DNA of 22,227 nt, taken from an uncultured Clostridia bacterium. Its GTDB lineage: Bacteria > Bacillota > Clostridia > TANB77 > CAG-508. The position numbers and the translations under genes are program-made. The stretch's first letter is position 1. Each line of letters begins with the position of its first letter. The stretch covers positions 1-22,227 of the forward strand of contig CAKPCG010000027.1 in NCBI GenBank assembly GCA_934141475.1, given 5' to 3'. Shown here piece by piece: positions 8,215 through 16,147 of this stretch. Under the pieces are notes generated by a model. That model made no database searches, had not been told where the DNA came from, and saw only the letters and a program-made list of their open reading frames with translations.

Positions 8215-9705
8215 CTATTCTTTATGTCCTCCTACTTGTCCATTTCTTTCTATTGTTGTTCCACCTTCTACTAAATTCATTCCCTTTATTATTGCATTTT
8301 TTCCATATTTCTTTTTTATATTTAGCATTACATTTTGTAAGCTTTTTTCTTTCTTCTCTTGTTCTTTCTTTTTATTTAGTTCTTCATAATTTGTAAATAA
8401 ATCTATTTGCTCATATTTTTTCTCTTTTTTTATATCTTTTTGGTAAATCACTTTATTTGCCGTAATATTTATTCTTCTTGTTAGTAATTTATTATTTATT
8501 ATTCTTTCAAATAAATTCATTGTTGCATCCATTATTTCTTTTGTAGACGATGTTTTATTTTCTAAGTTTATCGTTCCATGAGCGTGTTTTGGAACCCTTC
8601 TTCCATATCTATCTAAGGTTATTTCACCTTTATATTCTTTTAAAATTTCTTTATTAGTTAAATTTGATACATCATATCCTATTGTAAGTACTATTTGGTC
8701 TGTTACTAATTCTTTTTCTACTAATTCTAAAGATAATTGTTCTGCCATTTCTTTTACTATTAGTTTCGTTTTTTCATAATCATATGGACAATGCAAAACC
8801 TGACCAGAACTTAAACTATTTGTTTCCGGTTTATATGATTTTATATCTTTCATAGTACAAGGTTCATATCCCCAAGCATGATCTATTAGTAACTCCGCAT
8901 TTATTCCAAATATTTTATATAGTAGTTCTTCATTTTTTAGAGATGTCCTTGCTATATCTCCCATTGTATAAATTCCTTCTTTTTCTAGTCTTTTTTGGTA
9001 GCCTTTTCCCACTCTCCAAAAATCTGTTATTGGTTCATGTGCCCATAGTAATTTTCTATATGTAAGTTCATCTAATGTAGCTATTCTTACTCCATTTTTA
9101 TCTGGTTTTACATGTTTTGCAACTATATCCATCGCAACTTTGGCTAAATATAAATTAGTTCCAATTCCTGCTGTTGCTGTTATTCCTGTTGTTTTATATA
9201 CGTCTTGTATTACCTTAGTAACTATGTCTTTTGCAGACATTTTGTATATTTTTAAATATGGTGTTAAATCTAAAAATATTTCGTCTACAGAGTATACATA
9301 TATGTCTTCTTCTGAAAAATATTTTAAATATATATTATATATATTTGTACTGTATTTCATATAAAATGCCATCCTAGGTGGTGCAATTATATAGTCTAGT
9401 TCTAAATTTGGATTATTTTTTAGTTCTATATCATTGTATGATTTTCCTGTAAATATATGGTCTTTAGCTTTTATTCTTCTTTCAAAATTTACTTCATTTA
9501 CTTTTTTTATTAGTTCATATAATCTTATTCTTCCTGGAATCCCATACTTTTTTAGTGACGGACTTACTGCTAAGCATATTGTTTTTGCTGTTCTTGTTTC
9601 ATCTGCAACTACTAAATTTGTAAGATTTGGGTCTAATCCTCTTTCTTTACATTCTACTGAGGCATAAAAACTTTTTAAGTCTATAGATACGTATATTTTA
9701 TTCAT
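8215..9705 (-). CDS. Y-family translesion DNA polymerase (UmuC/UvrX type)
   Basis: 496 residues. The palm motifs are present: SIDLKSFYASVEC (D9 metal ligand, Y14 at the steric-gate position) and YSVDEIFLDLT (D141-E142 acidic pair). A helix-hairpin-helix-like thumb follows (about 225-250), and then a little-finger region (about 300-400). QIDLF at 433-437 matches the beta-clamp-binding pentapeptide, followed by a lysine-rich linker and the C-terminal KGMNLVEGG ... RNGQVGGHKE block seen in Clostridia members of this group. It should copy past damaged template bases with low fidelity, tethered to the sliding clamp. Its length exceeds that of UvrX/YqjW (about 410-420) because of this tail. AAAGGAG lies 9 bases before the ATG. 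The gene is cotranscribed with the YolD-like gene. I found no clear LexA/DinR box (GAACNNNNGTTC-like) at its promoter. Confidence 0.92.
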   Translation of the reverse strand: MNKIYVSIDLKSFYASVECKERGLDPNLTNLVVADETRTAKTICLAVSPSLKKYGIPGRIRLYELIKKVNEVNFERRIKAKDHIFTGKSYNDIELKNNPNLELDYIIAPPRMAFYMKYSTNIYNIYLKYFSEEDIYVYSVDEIFLDLTPYLKIYKMSAKDIVTKVIQDVYKTTGITATAGIGTNLYLAKVAMDIVAKHVKPDKNGVRIATLDELTYRKLLWAHEPITDFWRVGKGYQKRLEKEGIYTMGDIARTSLKNEELLYKIFGINAELLIDHAWGYEPCTMKDIKSYKPETNSLSSGQVLHCPYDYEKTKLIVKEMAEQLSLELVEKELVTDQIVLTIGYDVSNLTNKEILKEYKGEITLDRYGRRVPKHAHGTINLENKTSSTKEIMDATMNLFERIINNKLLTRRINITANKVIYQKDIKKEKKYEQIDLFTNYEELNKKKEQEKKEKSLQNVMLNIKKKYGKNAIIKGMNLVEGGTTIERNGQVGGHKE

Positions 9706-9730
9706 ATGCTTTCTCTCCTTTTGCTATTTT

Positions 9731-9759
9731 AATATAACATATATGTGCCTCTTTGTCAA
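9731..9759 (-). promoter_or_regulatory. Promoter of the translesion polymerase operon
   Basis: Minus-strand TTGACA (9759-9754) and TATATT (9736-9731) are separated by 17 bases, a near-consensus sigma-A promoter about 25 bases upstream of the polymerase start. Confidence 0.75.
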
Positions 9760-9776
9760 ATATTTGTTCGTATGTT

Positions 9777-9822
9777 AAAAAGACTAAATAAAATATTTTT
9801 CTCTATTTTATTTAGTCTTTTT
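9777..9822. terminator. Strong rho-independent terminator of the Nudix gene
   Basis: A perfect 19-bp stem, AAAAAGACTAAATAAAATA (9777-9795) against its complement (9804-9822), has an 8-base loop. T-runs flank both sides, so it can work in either direction. On the minus strand it follows the Nudix stop codon at 9825 and insulates the polymerase promoter. Confidence 0.9.
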
Positions 9823-9824
9823 TT

Positions 9825-10343
9825 TTATTTTTCTAATTCTTTTCTCTTTTTGCTTTTTTGCACTTCTCTAAACTTTTTATATACACTTAAATACTCTGAA
9901 GCGTATTTTTTTGCATATCCATTTTCAAATGTTTCTACTTGTTTATTTAAAAAATATTCTAATCTTGAAGGATTTATCCAATATGGCATAGAACCTCTTG
10001 CCTTTTCTCTTGGTGTTAGATTCATTTTTGAAAAATTTATATCTTGCTTTGTACTTGCAATATAAAAATTGGTAATAACTATTTTTTCTTTTTCATTTCC
10101 TTCTTCATCTCTTGTTTTACAGCTTGTTTTTCTAGTTAAAAATGGACCTTCAAAGTCTTCTTCTTTTATATCAATTCCTAGTTCTTCTGAAATTTCTCTA
10201 GTTAAAGTGCTTTCGTCATTTTCTTCGCCCTCTACTTTTCCTCCTGGCAACATATAAGCTCCGCTTCTTTTTGATTCTATTACTGCTATTTTTCCATTTC
10301 TAAGTAACATTGCACGAACTTTTTTTATATTTTCTTCCTTCAT
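9825..10343 (-). CDS. Nudix hydrolase
   Basis: 172 residues with a complete Nudix box: G35, five residues, E41, seven residues, then REISEELGI (49-57). This matches GX5EX7REUXEEXGU with all metal-binding glutamates present. The preceding ESKRSGAYMLPGGKVEGEE is the usual entry strand into the motif. The C-terminal third is basic (KSKKRKELEK). The family cleaves nucleoside diphosphates linked to another moiety; the substrate cannot be told from sequence. Dinucleotide, oxidised nucleotide or nucleotide-sugar substrates are all possible. Its position between addA and a translesion polymerase is compatible with nucleotide-pool cleaning, but that is only inference. A purine-rich Shine-Dalgarno site (AAGGAAAGGA) precedes the ATG. 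It has its own promoter and terminator. Confidence 0.9.
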   Translation of the reverse strand: MKEENIKKVRAMLLRNGKIAVIESKRSGAYMLPGGKVEGEENDESTLTREISEELGIDIKEEDFEGPFLTRKTSCKTRDEEGNEKEKIVITNFYIASTKQDINFSKMNLTPREKARGSMPYWINPSRLEYFLNKQVETFENGYAKKYASEYLSVYKKFREVQKSKKRKELEK

Positions 10344-10388
10344 ATTTTAGTTCCTTTCCTTCTCTATTTATTTAATGCTACTTATATA

Positions 10389-10417
10389 ATTATAATAAAA
10401 TTTTCTAGTAAAATCAA
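10389..10417 (-). promoter_or_regulatory. Promoter of the Nudix gene
   Basis: Minus-strand TTGATT (10417-10412) and TATAAT (10394-10389) have 17-base spacing in the 76-bp gap after addA, so the Nudix gene can be transcribed independently of addA. Confidence 0.6.
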
Positions 10418-10419
10418 GT

Positions 10420-13400
10420 CTATTTAAGCAAAATTTCTTTTCCAAGTCCAGTTGAATAGATATATATTTTTTCTACTTTTTTGTTTAATCCATTTTCCAA
10501 AGCATCTTTATATAGCATTAGCTGACTTTTATGCCTATTTATTAGCAATTGCTCATCTCCTTGTTTTACATAGTCTGTTTTATAATCTAATAAAACTAAT
10601 TCATCATCTTTATTTATATAATATAAGTCTATAATTCCTTGAACTAAAACATTTTCTTCTAAAGATGTTTCCACAACATCCTTTGCAGGAACATTTATAT
10701 AAAAAGGCTCTTCTTTTTTATATTCTTTAGCAGATTTTAATTCTTCCCATATTTTAGATTCTGTAAATTTTAAAATAATCCAAGGATTTATAGCCTCTTT
10801 TTCCTTTTTAGTAATTAATTGTTTTTCTTCTAAATCATCTATTAAATCTTTTACATCTTCTATATTATAATCTTTACCAAATTGTAAATTTTTCATACAT
10901 AAATGTATTAAAGTTCCTTTTTTAGCTGGTGTTATTATTTCTTCTTCTGTATTATTTAAAAATTTAGGTTTTATAAATTCAATTTCTTTTTCTTCTTCAT
11001 TTTCTTCGTTATTTTCATATGTAACTTCTTTGTTTTTATGTACAATATTTGTTACAGATTCTTTTGTTGGTATATTTTTTAGTTCTTTATATTTGTATTC
11101 AAATTCCAATTCATTTTTTAATTTTATTATTTCTTCTTCTTTTATATATTTAGAATTTTCTTCTAACAAAGTAAAAATATCTATTTTTTCTCTTTCTTCA
11201 TCTTTCTTTAAATCTTTTAATAAGTCTTGCTTTTTTATTACATTTAGTTTCATAAATTCTTTTGAATTATCTTCTAAATACATATATACAAGTAAAATCC
11301 AATCTATATATTTTTTATATTTTTTTAGCAAAATTGGATTTATTTTTCCTTCTTCTTTTTGATAGATATCTACTAATTCTTGCATTTTTTCTCTATTTTT
11401 ATTAAAATCTTTTTTTATTGCCGTAATATAAAGTTTTTCTTTAGCTCTTGTTAATGCAACATACAATATACGCATTTCTTCTGATAGATTTTCTTCTAAA
11501 AGTTTTTGTCTTAATGCAATTTTAGAAATAGTGTCATATTTTATTTGTCTGTCATAATCTATATATTTTACTCCTATTCCTATGTTTTGATGTAACAATA
11601 TATCATTATTTAAATCCATCATATTAAATCCAGAACCTGTAGAAGAAACAAATACTACTGGAAATTCAAGTCCTTTACTTTTGTGGATACTCATTATTCT
11701 TACTACATTTTCATTTTCTCCAATAAGCTTTGCAGCTCCTAAATCTCCACTACCTAATTTTATTCTATCTATAAAATTTATAAAATTAAATAATCCTTTA
11801 AAAGATGCACTTTCATATTGTTTTGCTCTTTCAAATAGCATTTTTAAATTTGCTACTCTTAAATTTCCATTTGGCATTAATTGAATATAATTTAAAAATC
11901 CTGTTTCTTCATAAATTGTCCATATTAGCTCATCTAAATCTAAATATCCATTTTTTTCTCTAAATGAATCTATTTTTTCTAAAAATGAATCTATTTTTTC
12001 TCTAAGCTCTTTACTTACAGAAATTCTTGATTGCAAAACAGCTGTATAAAAATCGCAATTTGGCTCACATAGTCTAATTTCTAATAAATCATTATCTGTA
12101 AACATCCCTATACAAGATAACATTACATGTACTAGCGGAATATCTTGGTACGGATTATCTATTATCTTTAATAAATCCATTATTACTTGTATTTCATATG
12201 AATCTAAATACTCAGAAGATGTATCTGAATATACATCAATATTTTGTTTAATAAGCTCTTTTTCAAATATATTCGCTTTATTTTTTGTAGATCTAAGAAG
12301 TATTACTATATCTCTAAATTCAATATTTCTAAAAATTTGTTTTTTGCCATCATATACCTGAAATTTATTATCTAGTAATTTTCTTATTTTTTCGGCTACA
12401 TATTTTGCTTCTAATTCAATATCTTCTATTTTTTCATTTTCTTCTTCTAAATCCGTATTTTCTTCTGCTTTTTCATCTGTTTCATTTTTTTCTTCTTCTG
12501 TAATATCTATTACATCTATTTCAGAAATTAAGTCTTCTTTACTTTCTTTATATGATGCTCCTAAATTTAAATACTCTTCTTCTGTATAATCAATTTCTCC
12601 AAGTTTTTGACCCATTATATTTTCAAAAATTATGTTTGTAAAATCAAGTACATTTTTTCTACTTCTAAAGTTTTTAAATAATTTTATTTTTAATCCTTTT
12701 TCATTTGCATTTTCTTCACTATAATCTTTATATTTACTTAAAAATAAATCTGGCATTGCTTGTCTAAACTTATATATACTTTGTTTTACATCTCCAACCA
12801 TAAATATATTTTTTCCATTTGATATTGATGTTAGTATATATTCTTGCACTAAGTTACTATCTTGATACTCATCTATTGCTATTTCGTTAAATTTTTCTTG
12901 ATACATTTTTGCAATATCAGAGCTTACAAATTCTCCATTTTCTTCTTTTAGTAAAATTTTTAATGCTAAATGTTCTATATCACTAAAATCCACAATATTT
13001 CTGTCTTTTTTACTTTTACTAAATTCTCTATCAAAATCTATTATAAGAGCTTTTAATTTACTTAAAACTTCATACATATTTATTAAATCTTCATTTGCTT
13101 CCTCTGAATTTGATGTAAATATCTTTTCTTTTTTATTATTAAAATCTTTTCTTATTTTATCTCTAATTGCCTTTGCTCTATCTTTTTCTGGATTGGTTAT
13201 TTTTCTACTTCTTGGCCAATCTAAAAATTCTAATCTATTTATATAACTATATGCTGTATCCCATTTTTCCAAATTAGAATACACCATTTCTAGTTGACTT
13301 ATGTCTGATAAAATAACTCTATCATATTGTTCTAATTCATTTTCTACAGAAAGTCTTTTTTCTTCTGATTTTAATTTTTTTATATAATCTGTTAACTCAT

Positions 13401-14073
13401 CTTTCATTGAATCCAGTAAAATTTTTCCCCATTCAGTTTCTGAAAAATCTTGTTTTATATCTTTTATATCAAATTTTTCTACTTGTTCTTCTAACCATTT
13501 TGTAGGAAATGGATTTGATTCTATATATGTATATATTTTTAATACCAATTCTTTTAAAGGAGTATCATCTCTATATGAAGTGTATGTTTTTATTAATTTT
13601 TCAAAATCTTCATCATGATTTTCATATTTTTCTTCAAAGATTTTTTCTAAAACTTCTTGTTTTAACAAATCAATTTCTGCTGTATCAGCAATTCTAAAAT
13701 TAGGCGATATTTCTATCTCAAAAAAGTTGTTTTTTATTACATCTAAGCAAAATGAATCTATTGTACATATATTTGCTTTGTTTAGTAAAGTTATTTGTCT
13801 TTGAAGATGATCTATTGTTTCTTCATCTTTTTGCTCTTCTTCTCCTTCTAAAATTTTGTATATAGAACTTAATATTCTTTCTCTCATTTCAGAAGCTGCT
13901 GCATTTGTAAATGTTACTACAAGTAATTTATCTATATCTATTTTTTCATTTATTATCTTATTTATTATTCTTTCAACTAATACGGCTGTTTTTCCGCTTC
14001 CTGCTGCTGCTGCAACTAAAATATTACTTTTGCTTTTATATATTGCTTTTGTTTGTTCTTTTGTCCAATTCAT
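10420..14073 (-). CDS. addA: ATP-dependent helicase/nuclease subunit A (AddA)
   Basis: 1217 residues, typical for AddA. Domains in order: Walker A AAAGSGKTA (GSGKT at 25-29); IDSFCLDV motif; Walker B region AIDEYQDSN near 400; GDVKQSIYKFRQA; the 1B/2B insertion with an acidic low-complexity stretch (about 530-560); motif V MSIHKSKGLEFPVVF; motif VI EEMRILYVALTRAKEKLYI; and a C-terminal RecB-type nuclease with GTLIHLCM, QGIIDLYY, LVLLDYKTD and QLMLYKDAL. AddAB processes double-strand breaks from DNA ends, degrading DNA until a Chi-like site and loading RecA. An AAGGAAGGAAAG Shine-Dalgarno site precedes the ATG. It follows a 51-residue ORF with a 17-base gap, in one operon. addB, often directly upstream in Firmicutes, is not in this window; the compositional island begins there instead. 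Confidence 0.96.
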   Translation of the reverse strand: MNWTKEQTKAIYKSKSNILVAAAAGSGKTAVLVERIINKIINEKIDIDKLLVVTFTNAAASEMRERILSSIYKILEGEEEQKDEETIDHLQRQITLLNKANICTIDSFCLDVIKNNFFEIEISPNFRIADTAEIDLLKQEVLEKIFEEKYENHDEDFEKLIKTYTSYRDDTPLKELVLKIYTYIESNPFPTKWLEEQVEKFDIKDIKQDFSETEWGKILLDSMKDELTDYIKKLKSEEKRLSVENELEQYDRVILSDISQLEMVYSNLEKWDTAYSYINRLEFLDWPRSRKITNPEKDRAKAIRDKIRKDFNNKKEKIFTSNSEEANEDLINMYEVLSKLKALIIDFDREFSKSKKDRNIVDFSDIEHLALKILLKEENGEFVSSDIAKMYQEKFNEIAIDEYQDSNLVQEYILTSISNGKNIFMVGDVKQSIYKFRQAMPDLFLSKYKDYSEENANEKGLKIKLFKNFRSRKNVLDFTNIIFENIMGQKLGEIDYTEEEYLNLGASYKESKEDLISEIDVIDITEEEKNETDEKAEENTDLEEENEKIEDIELEAKYVAEKIRKLLDNKFQVYDGKKQIFRNIEFRDIVILLRSTKNKANIFEKELIKQNIDVYSDTSSEYLDSYEIQVIMDLLKIIDNPYQDIPLVHVMLSCIGMFTDNDLLEIRLCEPNCDFYTAVLQSRISVSKELREKIDSFLEKIDSFREKNGYLDLDELIWTIYEETGFLNYIQLMPNGNLRVANLKMLFERAKQYESASFKGLFNFINFIDRIKLGSGDLGAAKLIGENENVVRIMSIHKSKGLEFPVVFVSSTGSGFNMMDLNNDILLHQNIGIGVKYIDYDRQIKYDTISKIALRQKLLEENLSEEMRILYVALTRAKEKLYITAIKKDFNKNREKMQELVDIYQKEEGKINPILLKKYKKYIDWILLVYMYLEDNSKEFMKLNVIKKQDLLKDLKKDEEREKIDIFTLLEENSKYIKEEEIIKLKNELEFEYKYKELKNIPTKESVTNIVHKNKEVTYENNEENEEEKEIEFIKPKFLNNTEEEIITPAKKGTLIHLCMKNLQFGKDYNIEDVKDLIDDLEEKQLITKKEKEAINPWIILKFTESKIWEELKSAKEYKKEEPFYINVPAKDVVETSLEENVLVQGIIDLYYINKDDELVLLDYKTDYVKQGDEQLLINRHKSQLMLYKDALENGLNKKVEKIYIYSTGLGKEILLK

Positions 14074-14090
14074 ATTTTCTTTCCTTCCTT

Positions 14091-14246
14091 TTAAAGTTCT
14101 ACTACCACATCTACCCCGTCAAAATAAATTTTTTCGTATTCTAATTCTTTTAAGTTTTCTGGTATTTCTTCGGCACTTCCTTGGTAAATTATTTTTTCAT
14201 TTTGCTTTATTGTTATATTTAATAATCTAAATTCTTTTATTTTCAT
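14091..14246 (-). CDS. Small conserved-looking ORF (51 residues) upstream of addA
   Basis: ATG at 14246, TAA at 14091-14093. AAGGTGG lies 5 bases before the ATG and a consensus promoter is placed correctly upstream, which are good signs of a real gene. The product starts MKIKEFRLLNITIKQNEKII and ends FDGVDVVVEL. The alternating hydrophobic strands, a central acidic helix (SAEEIPENLKELEYEK) and no membrane segment suggest a small beta-rich soluble protein. It is the first gene of the addA operon (17 bases upstream of addA). I do not recognise the family and assign no function. Confidence 0.65.
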   Translation of the reverse strand: MKIKEFRLLNITIKQNEKIIYQGSAEEIPENLKELEYEKIYFDGVDVVVEL

Positions 14247-14271
14247 TTTTCCACCTTATCTTTCTTTGCAT

Positions 14272-14300
14272 ATTATATAGTCGATTTGTTTATTTGTAAA
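14272..14300 (-). promoter_or_regulatory. Promoter of the small ORF-addA operon
   Basis: Minus-strand TTTACA (14300-14295) and TATAAT (14277-14272) are separated by 17 bases. The -35 lies in one of two direct copies of TTTATTTGTAAA (14289-14300 and 14303-14314). The second copy sits next to the -35 of the divergent plus-strand promoter, so a regulator bound here could affect both. Confidence 0.65.
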
Positions 14301-14316
14301 CATTTATTTGTAAAAT

Positions 14317-14345
14317 TTGATTTATTTTACATAAAGTGGTATAAT
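14317..14345 (+). promoter_or_regulatory. Promoter of the first island gene
   Basis: TTGATT (14317-14322), 17-base spacer, TATAAT (14340-14345) with an extended TGG immediately before the -10. The spacer contains TTTTACATAA, shared with the second island promoter. Confidence 0.75.
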
Positions 14346-14376
14346 GTAGATATAAATGTCCAAGGAGGATTATAGC

Positions 14377-15219
14377 ATGAAGAAAAATAATACAACCGTA
14401 GAAGTACGGATAAGAAATGGTAAAATTGCTGTTGATGATGGATTTGAGGGGATGTTAGACCCTGCTGCTAATAGCTCTGTTTTTTCAGATGAGCCGATTT
14501 TAGCAGATTTTGATTTTGGTAAGGAGCCTACTGCGATTCCTGTGGTACTCGTTAGTAGTAGTCCCAAACCGGCAGCTCAAGCAACCAATGCTCAGCAGCC
14601 AGTTAAATCAAAACCGGCAGCTCAGGCAACCATTGGTCAGAAGCCTACAAAATCAAAACCGGCAGCTCAAGCAGCCAACGGTCAGCAGCCTCAGAATTCT
14701 AATCAGGCTTCTCAGTCTAACAACAGCAGTCAGCAGCCTCAGAATTCAAGTCAGGCTTCTCAGGCTAACAACAGCGGTCAGCAGCCATCCAAATCAAAAT
14801 TTGGAAGACTCAAAGAAAAACTTGCAAATTTGTTTGGAGAAGATACTACTGCAGCTTCCTCAGCGAATCCTGTAGTAAATGAACCCAAAAATTCTTTTAC
14901 TAATCTTTTAGTAAAAAACTTTGAAGTTCATCAGGCTCCTCTTCCCAAAGAAGAAAAGCCAAAAGTTTCTAAAAAAGAAATTATTGTTGAAGCTTTCACC
15001 CAAAAAACAATTGCAGGTGAAAACCAGATACTTTTAGAAACGGTACAGGAACTTCTTGAAACTGAGCAGGAGTTTCGCTACAAAGAGGCTCACCAGAAGC
15101 TTACCGGTTGGTTTACTGGAAATGAAAAACTTTCTAGTTGGTTTGTTTCAAACTACCCTGACAAGTTTTTTGCTCTGCCAAATGATATCGTGGAAATTAT
15201 TTCCAAGAATATCAAATAG
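14377..15219 (+). CDS. Hypothetical low-complexity Q/S/N/A-rich protein
   Basis: 280 residues. The start is ATG 14377, not the in-frame ATG at 14356: AAGGAGG (14362-14368) lies between them, 8 bases before 14377. An N-terminal part of about 60 residues (VEVRIRNGKIAVDDGFEGML) has a short beta-like character. Residues 64-140 are five imperfect 15-16-residue repeats of the KPAAQATNAQQPVKS type, shifting to SQASQANNSGQQ. These are followed by a basic segment (KFGRLKEKLANLFG) and a C-terminal helical domain of about 80 residues rich in E, K and aromatic residues. There is no signal peptide or membrane segment. The layout suggests two small domains joined by a flexible linker. I do not recognise either domain. 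Codon use is unlike the neighbours, including one in-frame CGG at codon 11. Confidence 0.7.
   Translation: MKKNNTTVEVRIRNGKIAVDDGFEGMLDPAANSSVFSDEPILADFDFGKEPTAIPVVLVSSSPKPAAQATNAQQPVKSKPAAQATIGQKPTKSKPAAQAANGQQPQNSNQASQSNNSSQQPQNSSQASQANNSGQQPSKSKFGRLKEKLANLFGEDTTAASSANPVVNEPKNSFTNLLVKNFEVHQAPLPKEEKPKVSKKEIIVEAFTQKTIAGENQILLETVQELLETEQEFRYKEAHQKLTGWFTGNEKLSSWFVSNYPDKFFALPNDIVEIISKNIK
14566..14796 (+). repeat. Five tandem 45/48-bp coding repeats
   Basis: Units are 14566-14610, 14611-14655, 14656-14700 (45 bp each), 14701-14748 and 14749-14796 (48 bp each). The first three encode KPAAQA-type units and the last two QASQ.NNS-type units, forming the flexible linker of the first island gene. Confidence 0.85.
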
Positions 15220-15227
15220 TTTTCAAC

Positions 15228-15274
15228 AGCAAGCGGCTAACATATGTTATTCTGTCGCTTGCTTGATTTTTTTT
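15228..15274 (+). terminator. Terminator of the first island gene
   Basis: AGCAAGCG (15228-15235) pairs with CGCTTGCT (15256-15263), and the loop contains the 12-bp palindrome TAACATATGTTA (15238-15249). A T-run follows at 15267-15274. Its 3' part overlaps the -35 of the next promoter. Confidence 0.8.
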
Positions 15275-15291
15275 ACATAATATGGTATAAT
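15263..15291 (+). promoter_or_regulatory. Promoter of the second island gene
   Basis: TTGATT (15263-15268), 17-base spacer with TTTTACATAA, then TATAAT (15286-15291) preceded by TGG. It matches the first island promoter in both hexamers, the spacer core and the extended -10. Confidence 0.75.
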
Positions 15292-15331
15292 AATAAGTGC
15301 TAAAAAATTTCAGAAGAAAGGAGGATTTCTT

Positions 15332-16147
15332 ATGTTAAGAAATCTTTTAAATCACCGGTTTATAGTTCTGGCGTTTGGGCTTTTTGCCCTTCAGTTGTTT
15401 GGTCTAGTAGCTGGTCCTACTTTTGTGTGGTCAAATACCTTAACCATCAACCTTGTTTGCTACTTGTTAGAAACTGTCCTTGCTGACTGTTGGCTGTTAG
15501 GCTCATATGCTAGCCCAATATTTGTTATTGGAGCCATTTTATGGGGCTTAACTAGCTTAGGTGTTCCATTTGTAGGAATTCTAATGATTATTATCTATGT
15601 ATATTTAATCATTAGAAAGTATCAGGTAGCCAGAAGGTCAACTGGTACTCCAACAGCAGGTGGCGTAGTTCCATCCCTGAATTCACTTCAGGGAACAAAC
15701 CAGATCAGTAGAAGACCTATAAAGTTTTCTACCGGCTCGATTGTTTGGGATTTACTCCCAAAAGGAAACTTCAATCAGTCGATTGCAAGTTTTCATCCCC
15801 GTATGGGTTGTGGCATCCACCAGTTCTGGCGGACAATCCGTTTTGAACAGGTGGGCGACGTAATAAACGTCATCGACCATGTGTGGATTTTGGGCTCAAA
15901 CACTCACAATCTAGCAGATTGTTATGACCCCGAAGCCCAAGCAACTATAGTAAACGCGTTATTTGGTTTGTCTACCGTATCTATTGATAGACATGGTAGC
16001 AAACCCAATGGTAAACCCGAAGGCTATCTGAAGTTTAGGATTCCTAAAAAGGAAGCCGAAAACGTAAGACAGGTTATCACATTGCTTATACAGGATACCT
16101 GTGAATGGCAGAAGAGAACCCGTCTCGGACACCGCCCAGGGAAGTAA
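15332..16147 (+). CDS. Hypothetical membrane protein with a C-terminal soluble domain
   Basis: 271 residues. The N-terminal 100 residues carry about three hydrophobic segments: about 10-30 (FIVLAFGLFALQLFGLVAG), 35-55 (moderate), and 60-92 (FVIGAILWGLTS ... GILMIIIYVYLII), ended by a basic RKYQVARR. A linker leads to a soluble domain of about 150 residues containing MGCGIHQFW, HVWILGSNTHN, YDPEAQATIVNALFG and a basic end (KRTRLGHRPGK). AAAGGAGG lies 7 bases before the ATG. It is downstream of the first island gene but has its own promoter. I do not recognise the family; it is presumably a membrane-anchored protein with a cytosolic domain. Codon use is foreign to the neighbours, with two in-frame CGG codons (N-H-CGG-F near the start and F-W-CGG-T in the soluble domain). 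Confidence 0.75.
   Translation: MLRNLLNHRFIVLAFGLFALQLFGLVAGPTFVWSNTLTINLVCYLLETVLADCWLLGSYASPIFVIGAILWGLTSLGVPFVGILMIIIYVYLIIRKYQVARRSTGTPTAGGVVPSLNSLQGTNQISRRPIKFSTGSIVWDLLPKGNFNQSIASFHPRMGCGIHQFWRTIRFEQVGDVINVIDHVWILGSNTHNLADCYDPEAQATIVNALFGLSTVSIDRHGSKPNGKPEGYLKFRIPKKEAENVRQVITLLIQDTCEWQKRTRLGHRPGK

Noticed and set aside
9720..9800. LexA/DinR box upstream of the polymerase
   Set aside because: GTTCGTATGTT and CGAACAAAT half-matches exist, but no complete GAACNNNNGTTC-like palindrome was found.
14356..14376. Start of the first island gene at ATG 14356
   Set aside because: The AAGGAGG ribosome site lies downstream of this ATG and is correctly spaced for ATG 14377.
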